Shown here piece after piece: positions 35,001 to 41,329 of a stretch of DNA of 41,329 nucleotides. Made by a program: the position numbers and the translations under genes. The DNA is from Terriglobales bacterium (lineage in GTDB: Bacteria > Acidobacteriota > Terriglobia > Terriglobales > Acidobacteriaceae), in contig JAATFM010000309.1 of assembly GCA_015655195.1 (NCBI GenBank), positions 1-41,329 of the forward strand, in the 5' to 3' direction. Numbering within the stretch: the stretch's first letter is position 1; each line of letters begins with the position of its first letter. Below the pieces are notes generated by a model. It searched no databases. It was not told the origin of the DNA and saw nothing but the letters and a program-made list of their open reading frames with translations.

Positions 35001-35652
35001 TATCGATGGCACCGGTGCGGCGAACCTTACCACGACGCAGCTTTCCGTAGGCACGCATACCATCACAGCGACCTACGCTGGCGACGCCAACTTCAACCCG
35101 GTTGCGCAATCTTCCGCGACAGTTGCGGTTGTGGTGAATGCGTTGCCGCCGGCCTTCACTCTTGCTGCCAGCTCCAGCACGCTCTCCATCAACCAGAGTG
35201 GCTCCAGCACGCTGACGCTCACGCTCACTCCCAACGAAACCTTCACCGGCAGCGTTTCGCTGGCCGCAAGCGGGCTGCCTGCTGGAGTCACGGCGCAGTT
35301 TTCGCCTGCCACCGCGCAGCTTACGGCGGGTCAGCCGGCAACGGTGACTCTGACAATCGGCGAGGGGTCGGCAAGCAGTCAAAGCGCAAGCACAGGCAAA
35401 TGGATGAAGGCGGGCGCGGGAATCAGCGTTGCCGGTCTGCTGCTCTTTGCTCTGCCTCGGCGTCGGCGCGCACTGCGCGGAATGCTGTTTCTGGCAGCGT
35501 TGGGACTGGCTCTAACCGTGATGCCGCTGATGGGATGCGGCGGCGGATCGGGTTCGGTAAAGACAGGGCAAACCCAAATCACGATCACGGCGACGCCATC
35601 GGTTTCCGGCCCCGCCGTGCAGGCGACGACGGTGACCTTGCAGGTTCAATAG
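32047..35652 (+). CDS. Secreted FG-GAP/VCBS repeat protein with Ig3 domain and split-Ig C-terminal hairpin
   Basis: Protein of 1201 residues. A signal peptide (about 1-29) is followed by a spacer, then many FG-GAP/VCBS repeats from about 145 to 930. Their Ca-binding loops read DFNGDGKLD, DLNGDGKQD, DVNGDGYPD, DLNGDGAPD, DLDDDGIPD, DFNHDGKQD and similar, giving one or two integrin-like propellers. An Ig3-type domain (PTGQITFYDGMTALGTGNI) lies at about 937-1035. An Ig-like half (FTLAASSSTLSINQSG to TVTLTIGEG) then leads to the hairpin: AGISVAGLLLFALPRRRRALRGMLFLAALGL, lipobox-like MGCGGG (C1164), and tail ending TTVTLQVQ. GGAGAG precedes the ATG. Probably a surface protein. The ligand is unknown. 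Confidence 0.9.
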   Translation: MQKHYGRFSRHRLGFLCLLAGALLAVSSAQSGRQTATAPQAASSPQTVQKPVSQIVPAGGWLPQHSRILPSHAQRVKQALDAMRQRNAIHGQAAGVRPVPFDSTAPTPSPNFGGFIGGVSSFPVAHPVNSDDSSGSPEIVYDVSDVISGDFNGDGKLDAAVIQVDGSVETLLGDGKGGFSAPVVTAGTDQFSFEGNSAVAVDLNGDGKQDIVAYDGYDILVWLSNGDGSFAAPVFPSYQFLSYASNAAFAVADVNGDGYPDILIAGNASSSGAVAIQALLNTGSGTFGTTNIPTTTYTVPSGFTVDVLNNTAKVAQINGKTTLIFAAQEAGEYGPPNTVEIFQAASNGDGTFTFAPAPLDIPSIQGTGLDFGFGINTSLLIADLNGDGAPDILVAPGDGSIYTALGEGGNGFSTPTLAISGYYFSGPTLITTDLDDDGIPDLVDAEFEDVATFRGNGDGTFTPVNAAFAGATGNSSGYTNYLTATAYGDFNGDGRLDYVSVDTNYGAGGFYAGLGGFNFCAAARLVDTGANDQAPASPFQLLVESALDLNGDGKTDLVAFNESVGPGGYSLKAISGINQGGGQFNWINAPSLLNLPISSFGVSQQAADFNHDGKQDLLLYGADGESVEGIGICLNWYVYVAISNGDGTFQQPVQLQLPNQPECPNSLEGFTVADVNGDGNPDIVFTYGNPGYSSMFTGGPPSGYYVALGDGTGNFPTVNFTPYGNSIDLAVLADFDGDGFPDLVLTNFPDGTHPAVSILLNDGTGNFANLPAKPISYTEYPVYMLAGDVNQDGKQDLLIATGGNYDVSTQTLDSTASGILIYPGNGDGTVGTSTLLDQGEGPAIALEDFNGDGLPDILAGLSYDFNTTLPSVSDPYYGASLLLNKGGGNFAPPVNTLVPYGVSFVTAGNFYGDGVADALEVDGDGATLLINQGGSAVVLSASDAAVEQGDSVALTARVIPNLPARPLPTGQITFYDGMTALGTGNIDGTGAANLTTTQLSVGTHTITATYAGDANFNPVAQSSATVAVVVNALPPAFTLAASSSTLSINQSGSSTLTLTLTPNETFTGSVSLAASGLPAGVTAQFSPATAQLTAGQPATVTLTIGEGSASSQSASTGKWMKAGAGISVAGLLLFALPRRRRALRGMLFLAALGLALTVMPLMGCGGGSGSVKTGQTQITITATPSVSGPAVQATTVTLQVQ
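35401..35652 (+). other. C-terminal TM hairpin / internal lipobox module (FG-GAP protein)
   Basis: Encodes GAGISVAGLLLFAL (hydrophobic 1), PRRRRALR (basic), MLFLAALGLALTVMPLMGC (hydrophobic 2 with lipobox-like LMGC), GGGSGS linker and strand tail QITITATPS...TVTLQVQ. The first half of the Ig-like domain stands directly before it. It is the most compact of the three modules. Confidence 0.7.
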
Positions 35653-35814
35653 TGATGCGGGCGCATGGGGCAGCGAGCCGGCAGGAATTTCTGCTATGCG
35701 AGCCGCACCCACGGAATGCAACTGGATGCGCGGGGTAAGGTTCTCGCTTCCACTGGCCCGCTGCCGGAGAGACGACGGAAAGCGGAAGAAAAATCTTTCG
35801 AGAGAGATACGGGA

Positions 35815-38800
35815 ATGAAGATGCAATTCACTGCGATGCGAAGAATCCATACGGCGCCATTCCTCATCGTGTTGCTGGCATTCGCGCTTATTGCGCCGGC
35901 GTCTTTGAGGGCACAGTTCGGCGCCGCTCCAGCTCCTCGGCTGACCGCGCCCATCGATGAGACGCGGCTCGTCCCGCTCAAAGGCAGCGTGCTGCCGGCG
36001 ATCCGCTCCCAGCAGTCCAGCGAGGCGGCTCCGGACGGCTTCAAGCTGGATAGGATGATGCTGCAACTCAAGCGCAGCGACGCGCAGCAGGCGAACCTGA
36101 AGCAGTGGCTCGACGACCAGCAGAATCCCAAGTCTCCGCGCTTCCACCAGTGGCTCTCGCCGCAGGAATACGGCTCCCGCTTCGGCGCCGCGCCGGAAGA
36201 CATCGCGACGATTACCGAGTGGCTGCAATCGCATGGCTTTACCGTCGATGCGGTCTCGAACGCCCGCAACATCCTTACCTTTTCCGGCACGCAGGCATCG
36301 TTGCGCAACGCCTTCCATACCGAGATGCGCGGCTACACCATCCGCAACGAGCATCACTGGGCCAACGCCTCCGAGGTGAAGATTCCCGCGGCGCTTGCTC
36401 CCGTGGTGGGCGGAATCGTTTCGCTCAACGATGTGCGCCGCCACGCCAATCATCGCGACCCGGTGCTGCTCAAAAAGAACGAATTGGGCAGCAAGTGGAC
36501 GCAGGTTGGCCAGTGGAGCCCGCAGGTAGTTGCGGCCAGCGGTAATCGCCCCGCGCCGCAGTTCACCGCTTACAGCGGCAATACGCAGGTTTACCTGCTG
36601 GCGCCATACGATTTCGCTACCGTCTACAACCTTCAGCCGCTTTGGAACGCTGGCCTGGATGGTACCGGACAGACGATTGCGATTACCGCGCGCTCGAATG
36701 TGAATCCGGCTGACATCGCCGCATTCCGTGCCGAATACGGCCTTCCCGCAACGAAGCTGAATGTGATCTTTCCCACTGGCGTCGATCCGCAAACAGGCGC
36801 GACGACCGGCGACTATAACGACGAGTCCGAGACCGACCTCGATGTGGAATGGTCGGGAGCCGTAGCTAAGGGCGCAACGATTGACCTGGTTGCGACGCCA
36901 AGCACAAGCACGACCGACGGCACTGATATTTCCGACGAGTACATTGTGGACGAAGATCTGGCGTCCGTGATGAGCGTCAGCTACGGCACTTGCGAGTTTG
37001 ACCTGCAACAGTCCGGTAACCTGTTCTTCTATGAGATCTGGCAGCAGGCCGCGGCTGAGGGAATCACCGTTACCGTTGCCACTGGCGATTACGGCCCAGC
37101 CACATGCGACGAGGATTTTGCGGCCGAAGGCGATACGGTAGCGATTGCGGGAGACACGGTGAACGGCATTGCCTCCACGCCGTATAACGTGGCAGTCGGC
37201 GGCACCGACTTCAAGACGTACAACACCGTGCCGGGCGAGTTCTGGAGCCCGACCAACGACCCGACAACGTTGGCCTCCGTGCAGGCTTACGTGCCGGAGT
37301 CGCCCTGGGATGACAGTTGCCAAAACCCGGAGCTTTTGGCCTGGCTGAACGCCAATGGCGGCGGCTATGCGAACACAGCGGCGGTCTGCGGGCTGGGCCC
37401 CACTATATATCAGAACTTTGAGGGCGGCGGCGGAGGCGCGAGCAATTGCATCAATGCCACCAGCCCCTATGAGCAGACCGAGTGCACGCAGGGCTATCCC
37501 AAGCCGTCCTGGCAGAGCGCGATTCCGGGCGTTCCATCGGACAATGCCCGCGACATTCCCGATGTCTCCCTCTTTGCCGCCAACGGGAATTTCAATAGCC
37601 TTTTGCCGTATTGCCAATCGGATGCGTTGGCAACGGGATCCACCTGCGCGACGAGCATTGAAGGAGCCGGTGGGACATCGTTCGCCTCGCCCGCGTTTGC
37701 CGGCATCATGGCAATCGTTAACCAGCAGATGCAGGGACCGCAGGGAGTGGCGAATTACTCGCTCTATAAGCTGGGAACGAAGCAGTTCAATGACAGTTCA
37801 CTGGCCTCCTGCACCACCTCGACCGTAGCCTCCGGCAATGCCTGCTACTTCTACGACCTGGCCGAGGGCAGTGACGCTGTTCCATGTAGTGGGGGCAGTT
37901 CCGGCAGCACGGGCTGCGTGAATCAGGTGCTGGGATGGAATGCCGGCGTGGGCTATGACCTTGCCAGCGGCATCGGCTCCGTCAACGCCTATAACCTTGT
38001 GACCGCATGGCCCTCCGCGGCTAGCAACCTGCTCACCAGCGCGACAAGCCTGACGGTCGCCCCGACAACGATATATGGCACCTCGCTGACCGCCAGCATC
38101 TCCGTCGCTCCCGCTTCCGCCGGCAGCAGCACTCCTTCCGGTCCGGTCGTGATTCAGGTAGACGGGCAAGTCTATAGCCTGGGAGCGGAACTCAGCAACG
38201 GCAGCACCACGGTTTCGATTCCCGCCATTCCGGTAGGCACACACCAGGTAACGGCGGCCTATGGCGGCGACGCGGTCTTTGCAGAGAGTGACTCGGCAGT
38301 ATCCACGCTCGTCGTCAGCAAGGCCACTCCGGCAGTGGCTCTCGCAGCCACGCGCGGTTCCGTGGCGCAAGGCCAGAACATCACTCTATCGGCCGCGCTG
38401 CAAGTCGTCACGGACGGAAATCCGCCGGGTGGCTCTGTGACATTTACCGACAACACGACTTACAAGGTGCTTGGCACAAGCCCGGTCGTTACCGCCACCG
38501 ATCCCGTCACAGGCCAGTCGGCCAGTGCGGCCACGCTTATCGTGGGGTCCGATGTGCTCGGCAGCGGGGCGAACGTGATCGCTGCCAGCTACTCCGGCGA
38601 CATCAGCTACAACCCCATCATCTCGAACACAGTCACCGCCACCTACGCGCAGCCGTTCACCGCCAGCATCACGCCCGGCAGCCTGCAGATGAGCGCCGCT
38701 GCCGTCGCCTCAGGCAGCGTCACGATCAACCTGACGCCCGCGGCGGGAAGCACGCTCCAGGCCTCGGCCTTTGGCTTCAATTGCGGCGGCTCTCTGCCTC

Positions 38801-39465
38801 CGGGCGTAAGCTGCTCCTTCAGCCCCGCGACCCTGGGCTCTTCCGGCGCGGTTACCTCCACGCTTACGGTGCAGGTCAACACCGCGCAGATTCCCACCGG
38901 AGCGCCGGAGGACCGGCACAGCGGACGCCTCGACATGATTGCGCTCAGCGGCCTTGCCGGCTTCCTGCTCACATTTGCCTTGGGCAAACGCAGCCGCAAC
39001 CAGCTCCGCCTGCTCGCGGCGCTTGTGGTTGGCGTAACGGCATCCTGTGTCGTGCTCGGCTGCGGCCACTCAGGCGCGCCGGCGCCCATTACTTCCGGAC
39101 CGGGCTCAACCGTCACGACGCTGGCGGCCTCCAGCCAGGCACCGGCCTATGGCAGCGCCGTAACGCTCTCGGCAAAGATTACGCCGGGCGCAAGCGGCGG
39201 CACTCCCACCGGCAGCGTCACCTTCCTCGATGGCGGCACGGCTCTCGGCACAGTCACGCTGGCCAACAGTACGGCCAGCTTCACAGACAACTCCCTGGCT
39301 CTTGGCGTTCATTCGATCACCGCCAAATACAGCGGCGATACCGGCGATCAGCCCTCCGTCTCCGCGGCTGACAGTGTGGATGTTACTTACTCCACCAACT
39401 TAACCATCAACGTGACCGGCAGCGACGGCTCTACTTCGGTAAGCCTGCCTGTCGCGGTGCAGTAA
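35815..39465 (+). CDS. Pro-kumamolisin/sedolisin (S53) serine-carboxyl peptidase with Ig-like C-terminus
   Basis: Protein of 1216 residues from ATG 35815; the longer frame upstream has no signal peptide at its start. Residues 1-33 are a signal peptide (FLIVLLAFALIAPASLRAQ). The pro-domain follows (about 45-205: FHQWLSPQEYGSRFG, LRNAFHTEMRGYTI). The catalytic domain shows the Glu/Asp pair in SETDLDVEW (E339, D343), the oxyanion Asp in ATGDYGP (D425; family usual SGDSG) and the Ser in GGTSFASP (S622). The calcium-site region YDLASGIGSVNAYNL follows. Two Ig3-type domains, a half Ig domain, the hydrophobic hairpin with LGCGHS (C1083), a further Ig3 domain and a strand tail ending VAVQ complete it. 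An acid-active secreted protease is expected. Confidence 0.92.
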   Translation: MKMQFTAMRRIHTAPFLIVLLAFALIAPASLRAQFGAAPAPRLTAPIDETRLVPLKGSVLPAIRSQQSSEAAPDGFKLDRMMLQLKRSDAQQANLKQWLDDQQNPKSPRFHQWLSPQEYGSRFGAAPEDIATITEWLQSHGFTVDAVSNARNILTFSGTQASLRNAFHTEMRGYTIRNEHHWANASEVKIPAALAPVVGGIVSLNDVRRHANHRDPVLLKKNELGSKWTQVGQWSPQVVAASGNRPAPQFTAYSGNTQVYLLAPYDFATVYNLQPLWNAGLDGTGQTIAITARSNVNPADIAAFRAEYGLPATKLNVIFPTGVDPQTGATTGDYNDESETDLDVEWSGAVAKGATIDLVATPSTSTTDGTDISDEYIVDEDLASVMSVSYGTCEFDLQQSGNLFFYEIWQQAAAEGITVTVATGDYGPATCDEDFAAEGDTVAIAGDTVNGIASTPYNVAVGGTDFKTYNTVPGEFWSPTNDPTTLASVQAYVPESPWDDSCQNPELLAWLNANGGGYANTAAVCGLGPTIYQNFEGGGGGASNCINATSPYEQTECTQGYPKPSWQSAIPGVPSDNARDIPDVSLFAANGNFNSLLPYCQSDALATGSTCATSIEGAGGTSFASPAFAGIMAIVNQQMQGPQGVANYSLYKLGTKQFNDSSLASCTTSTVASGNACYFYDLAEGSDAVPCSGGSSGSTGCVNQVLGWNAGVGYDLASGIGSVNAYNLVTAWPSAASNLLTSATSLTVAPTTIYGTSLTASISVAPASAGSSTPSGPVVIQVDGQVYSLGAELSNGSTTVSIPAIPVGTHQVTAAYGGDAVFAESDSAVSTLVVSKATPAVALAATRGSVAQGQNITLSAALQVVTDGNPPGGSVTFTDNTTYKVLGTSPVVTATDPVTGQSASAATLIVGSDVLGSGANVIAASYSGDISYNPIISNTVTATYAQPFTASITPGSLQMSAAAVASGSVTINLTPAAGSTLQASAFGFNCGGSLPPGVSCSFSPATLGSSGAVTSTLTVQVNTAQIPTGAPEDRHSGRLDMIALSGLAGFLLTFALGKRSRNQLRLLAALVVGVTASCVVLGCGHSGAPAPITSGPGSTVTTLAASSQAPAYGSAVTLSAKITPGASGGTPTGSVTFLDGGTALGTVTLANSTASFTDNSLALGVHSITAKYSGDTGDQPSVSAADSVDVTYSTNLTINVTGSDGSTSVSLPVAVQ
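38926..39465 (+). other. C-terminal TM hairpin / internal lipobox module with nested Ig3 (S53 peptidase)
   Basis: Encodes LDMIALSGLAGFLLTFAL (hydrophobic 1), GKRSRNQLR (basic), LLAALVVGVTASCVVLGC (hydrophobic 2 with lipobox-like VLGC), linker, a complete Ig3-type domain (39112-39390, TGSVTFLDGGTALGTV) and only then the strand tail LTINVTGSDG...LPVAVQ. The tail strand is thus separated from its presumed Ig half by both the hairpin and an entire extra domain. Confidence 0.65.
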
Positions 39466-39488
39466 CTGGTGCAGTAGCCGCAGGAATG

Positions 39489-39510
39489 CGGCGGCGTGAG
39501 AGCGCCGCCG
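39489..39510 (+). terminator. Hairpin after the S53 peptidase gene
   Basis: CGGCGGCG (39489-39496) pairs with CGCCGCCG (39503-39510) around TGAGAG, 24 bases past the stop codon. It is strong but lacks a T-run, so it may slow or protect transcripts rather than end them. Confidence 0.4.
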
Positions 39511-39565
39511 TCGACGTGCCGCGGGAAAGCAACAATTCCGGAAGTTCTCATGCGAGGGGTTAGTG

Positions 39566-41329
39566 ATGATGCAGCGATTTCTGCTTGTTCTCAGTGTATT
39601 TTTTGGCGCGATGACGATGAACCTTCCCGCGCAATCGCGCCCGCTGCCGGTGTCTGCTTCCGGCCCGGCGGTTCATGCCAAGCCTGCGGTTACGCTGCCT
39701 GCACAGGCAAGTGTTCTTTATAACTTCGGTGCCTCGGCAACCGACGGCAGTACCCCGCAAGCCTCTCTGATACAGGCCAGCGACGGCAATTTCTATGGCG
39801 TCACTCAGGGCGGCGGCGTGCCTTTTGAGGGGTACTCCAACGGGGCAATTTTTCAGTTGACGCCATCCGGGCAGGAGACGCTGGTGTACAGCTTCATGGG
39901 TACAACGGATGGTTACTCTCCAACCACTACCCCAGTGGAAGCCAGCGACGGAAACCTCTATGGCACCACGCAAGGAGGCGGTAACTCGGACAGTTCCGGG
40001 GACGGCACCATCTGGCAATACAACCTGAAGACCGGCGTTTTGACCACGCTATATGTCTTTGAGAGCGGGGGCGATCTCCTCGGAGGACTCATTGACGACG
40101 GAAACGGTACACTGTATGGCACCACAGCTTACGGCCCTAATAACAATGGCACCATATTTTCTTTCAACTACAAAACGAATACTTTTACTAACCTGTACGA
40201 CTTTACGAACGGTAGCGATGGCAGTGCATCGATACAGAAACTGGTTCTGGGCGCCGATGGCAATCTCTACGGCACAGCATTGGGAGGAGCAGACAGTGCA
40301 GGTGTTGCTTTCATGCTGGGAACCGATGGAAGCAACTTCCAGGTCATCCACACATTTACTGGCGGTTCCGATGGCAGCTTCCCAGTGAGTCTGGTGCAGT
40401 ATTCGGACGGCAACTTTTATGGAGCTACCAGCGCTGGCGGGGCAGGCAGCGGCGGTACTTTCTTCCAGATCGTACCCAATGGCGCGAACTCCACCTTCAA
40501 TACTCTCTATAGCTTCATGCCCGCCAGCGATGGTTATGATTTCACCTCTTACGGCTCGAATTCCGGTGCGCTCTCCATTGGCGGCGATGGAAAATTTTAC
40601 GCCACCACTTTTCAAGGGGGCGCAAACAGCCTGGGCCAGATAGTCCAGTTGGACTCGCTTGGTCACAAGACAGATGTGTTCGATTTCACCGCCACTCTCA
40701 ACAGCCCATCCGGAGTGTCGCTGCTTGAATCCACGGATGGCAACCTTTATGGCACCACACAATACACTGGCACCTATGGAGAAGGAGGCGGAAGCATCTA
40801 CAAACTGACCATAGGGCTGCCTCCGGTCATTCAGCTATCGCCCAGCGTGAATGCCGTGGAACCGGGCAGCTCCTTCACGTTGACATGGGCAGTGACGAAT
40901 GCCTTCTCGAAGGACGCGCAGATCTGCCTTGCCAACAGCTCGGATGGCTCATGGACCGGCGTTGTGCCTCCCAGCGGCAACGCTACGATCACGCCCACGG
41001 CAGCCTCGGGAATCGTCACTTACGCGTTCACCTGCGGCGGCGTGGAAACGGCCACGGCAGCAGTCTCGGTCGGCAACGGGCTTACAGTAACCACCACCGC
41101 GCTGCCCAACGGCGCGGTAGGAGCGTCATACTCGCAGGCGCTCGGCGCCAGCGGCGGCACGTCTCCGTACACATGGAGTATCTCCTCGGGCAGCCTGCCG
41201 CAGGGACTTTCGCTCGCCGCCGGCAGCAATCTCATCTCCGGCACGCCCACGCAGAACGGCACGGAGAATTTCGCAGTCGAGGTGAAAGACTCCACGGGCG
41301 CAACCGCCAGCGCATCTTTCGCCATCACC
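39566..41329 (+). CDS. Secreted GloVer tandem-repeat protein with He_PIG-type Ig domain (3' end cut by window edge)
   Basis: This frame is open from the ATG pair at 39566/39569 to the last base and is missing from the ORF track because it has no stop in the window. GAGGGG lies six bases before 39566. The product begins with a signal peptide (MMQRFLLVLSVFFGAMTMNLPAQ). Eight or so repeats of about 40-60 residues follow, each with a DGN-[LF]-YG-[TVA]-T-x-GG core (SDGNFYGVTQGGG, SDGNLYGTTQGGG, ADGNLYGTALGGA). This is the GloVer tandem repeat of secreted proteins. After about residue 415 there is an Ig-like stretch, then a putative-Ig domain (YTWSISSGSLPQGLSL...ISGTPTQNGTENF). At least 588 residues. 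Its C-terminus, and whether it has the lipobox hairpin, cannot be seen. Confidence 0.85.
   Translation, partial: MMQRFLLVLSVFFGAMTMNLPAQSRPLPVSASGPAVHAKPAVTLPAQASVLYNFGASATDGSTPQASLIQASDGNFYGVTQGGGVPFEGYSNGAIFQLTPSGQETLVYSFMGTTDGYSPTTTPVEASDGNLYGTTQGGGNSDSSGDGTIWQYNLKTGVLTTLYVFESGGDLLGGLIDDGNGTLYGTTAYGPNNNGTIFSFNYKTNTFTNLYDFTNGSDGSASIQKLVLGADGNLYGTALGGADSAGVAFMLGTDGSNFQVIHTFTGGSDGSFPVSLVQYSDGNFYGATSAGGAGSGGTFFQIVPNGANSTFNTLYSFMPASDGYDFTSYGSNSGALSIGGDGKFYATTFQGGANSLGQIVQLDSLGHKTDVFDFTATLNSPSGVSLLESTDGNLYGTTQYTGTYGEGGGSIYKLTIGLPPVIQLSPSVNAVEPGSSFTLTWAVTNAFSKDAQICLANSSDGSWTGVVPPSGNATITPTAASGIVTYAFTCGGVETATAAVSVGNGLTVTTTALPNGAVGASYSQALGASGGTSPYTWSISSGSLPQGLSLAAGSNLISGTPTQNGTENFAVEVKDSTGATASASFAIT

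Noticed and set aside
35512-37617. 701-residue - strand ORF
   Set aside because: Antisense to the FG-GAP C-terminus and the S53 catalytic domain, both clearly coding on the + strand.

Overview
The window looks like a chromosomal segment of an acidobacterium, most likely from the Acidobacteriaceae/Terriglobia side of the phylum. This is inferred from gene content only. The DNA is GC-rich. It carries an Oar-like receptor with a carboxypeptidase-regulatory N-terminus, an ECF sigma/serine-threonine kinase pair, a pro-kumamolisin (S53) peptidase, and very long secreted proteins built from NHL, MBG, FG-GAP, GloVer and Ig-like repeats. No rRNA, tRNA, CRISPR array, insertion sequence or prophage gene was seen.

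Region 1 (1-5961, + strand) is an iron-sulfur cluster assembly operon in the classic order iscS-iscU-iscA-hscB-hscA-fdx-iscX. IscS supplies sulfur and IscU is the scaffold. HscB/HscA release the cluster, Fdx gives electrons, and IscA/IscX are accessory. iscS runs off the left edge. Four of the six gaps hold palindromic repeat-like elements: iscS/iscU, hscB/hscA, hscA/fdx and fdx/iscX. A perfect 15-bp hairpin also lies between iscU and iscA, so only iscA/hscB is free of one.

Region 2 (5962-12605) is mixed housekeeping and accessory DNA. On the - strand are a Phd-type antitoxin/PIN toxin pair with a palindromic operator, a YraN-family protein, a YegP-like DUF1508 protein, a DUF937 protein, a class III aminotransferase and a MerR-family regulator. 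On the + strand are a small secreted protein and lipoyl synthase LipA.

Region 3 (12843-27209, + strand) holds four colinear genes. The first encodes a single-chain protein with ECF sigma regions 2 and 4, a ZAS-like zinc motif, one membrane segment and a large extracytoplasmic domain. It is followed after 13 bases by an Oar-like TonB-dependent receptor, then an unrecognised lipoprotein, then a 1982-residue NHL/Ig/MBG surface protein. I read this as a possible surface-signalling locus with its sigma and anti-sigma functions fused in one chain. A clear intrinsic terminator lies downstream at 27393-27421.

Region 4 (27541-41329) has a small unknown gene and, on the - strand, an ECF sigma gene overlapping a transmembrane Ser/Thr kinase with TPR repeats. 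Then come three large secreted + strand proteins: an FG-GAP protein, an S53 peptidase, and a GloVer-repeat protein cut by the right edge.

The most unusual signal is shared by the NHL/MBG, FG-GAP and S53 proteins. Each has an Ig-like domain that appears to be split by a hydrophobic hairpin. The second hydrophobic segment, with a basic start and a lipobox-like Cys (TACGGG, MGCGGG, LGCGHS), looks like an internal lipoprotein signal peptide. Each protein then ends in a short strand-like tail finishing in VQ.
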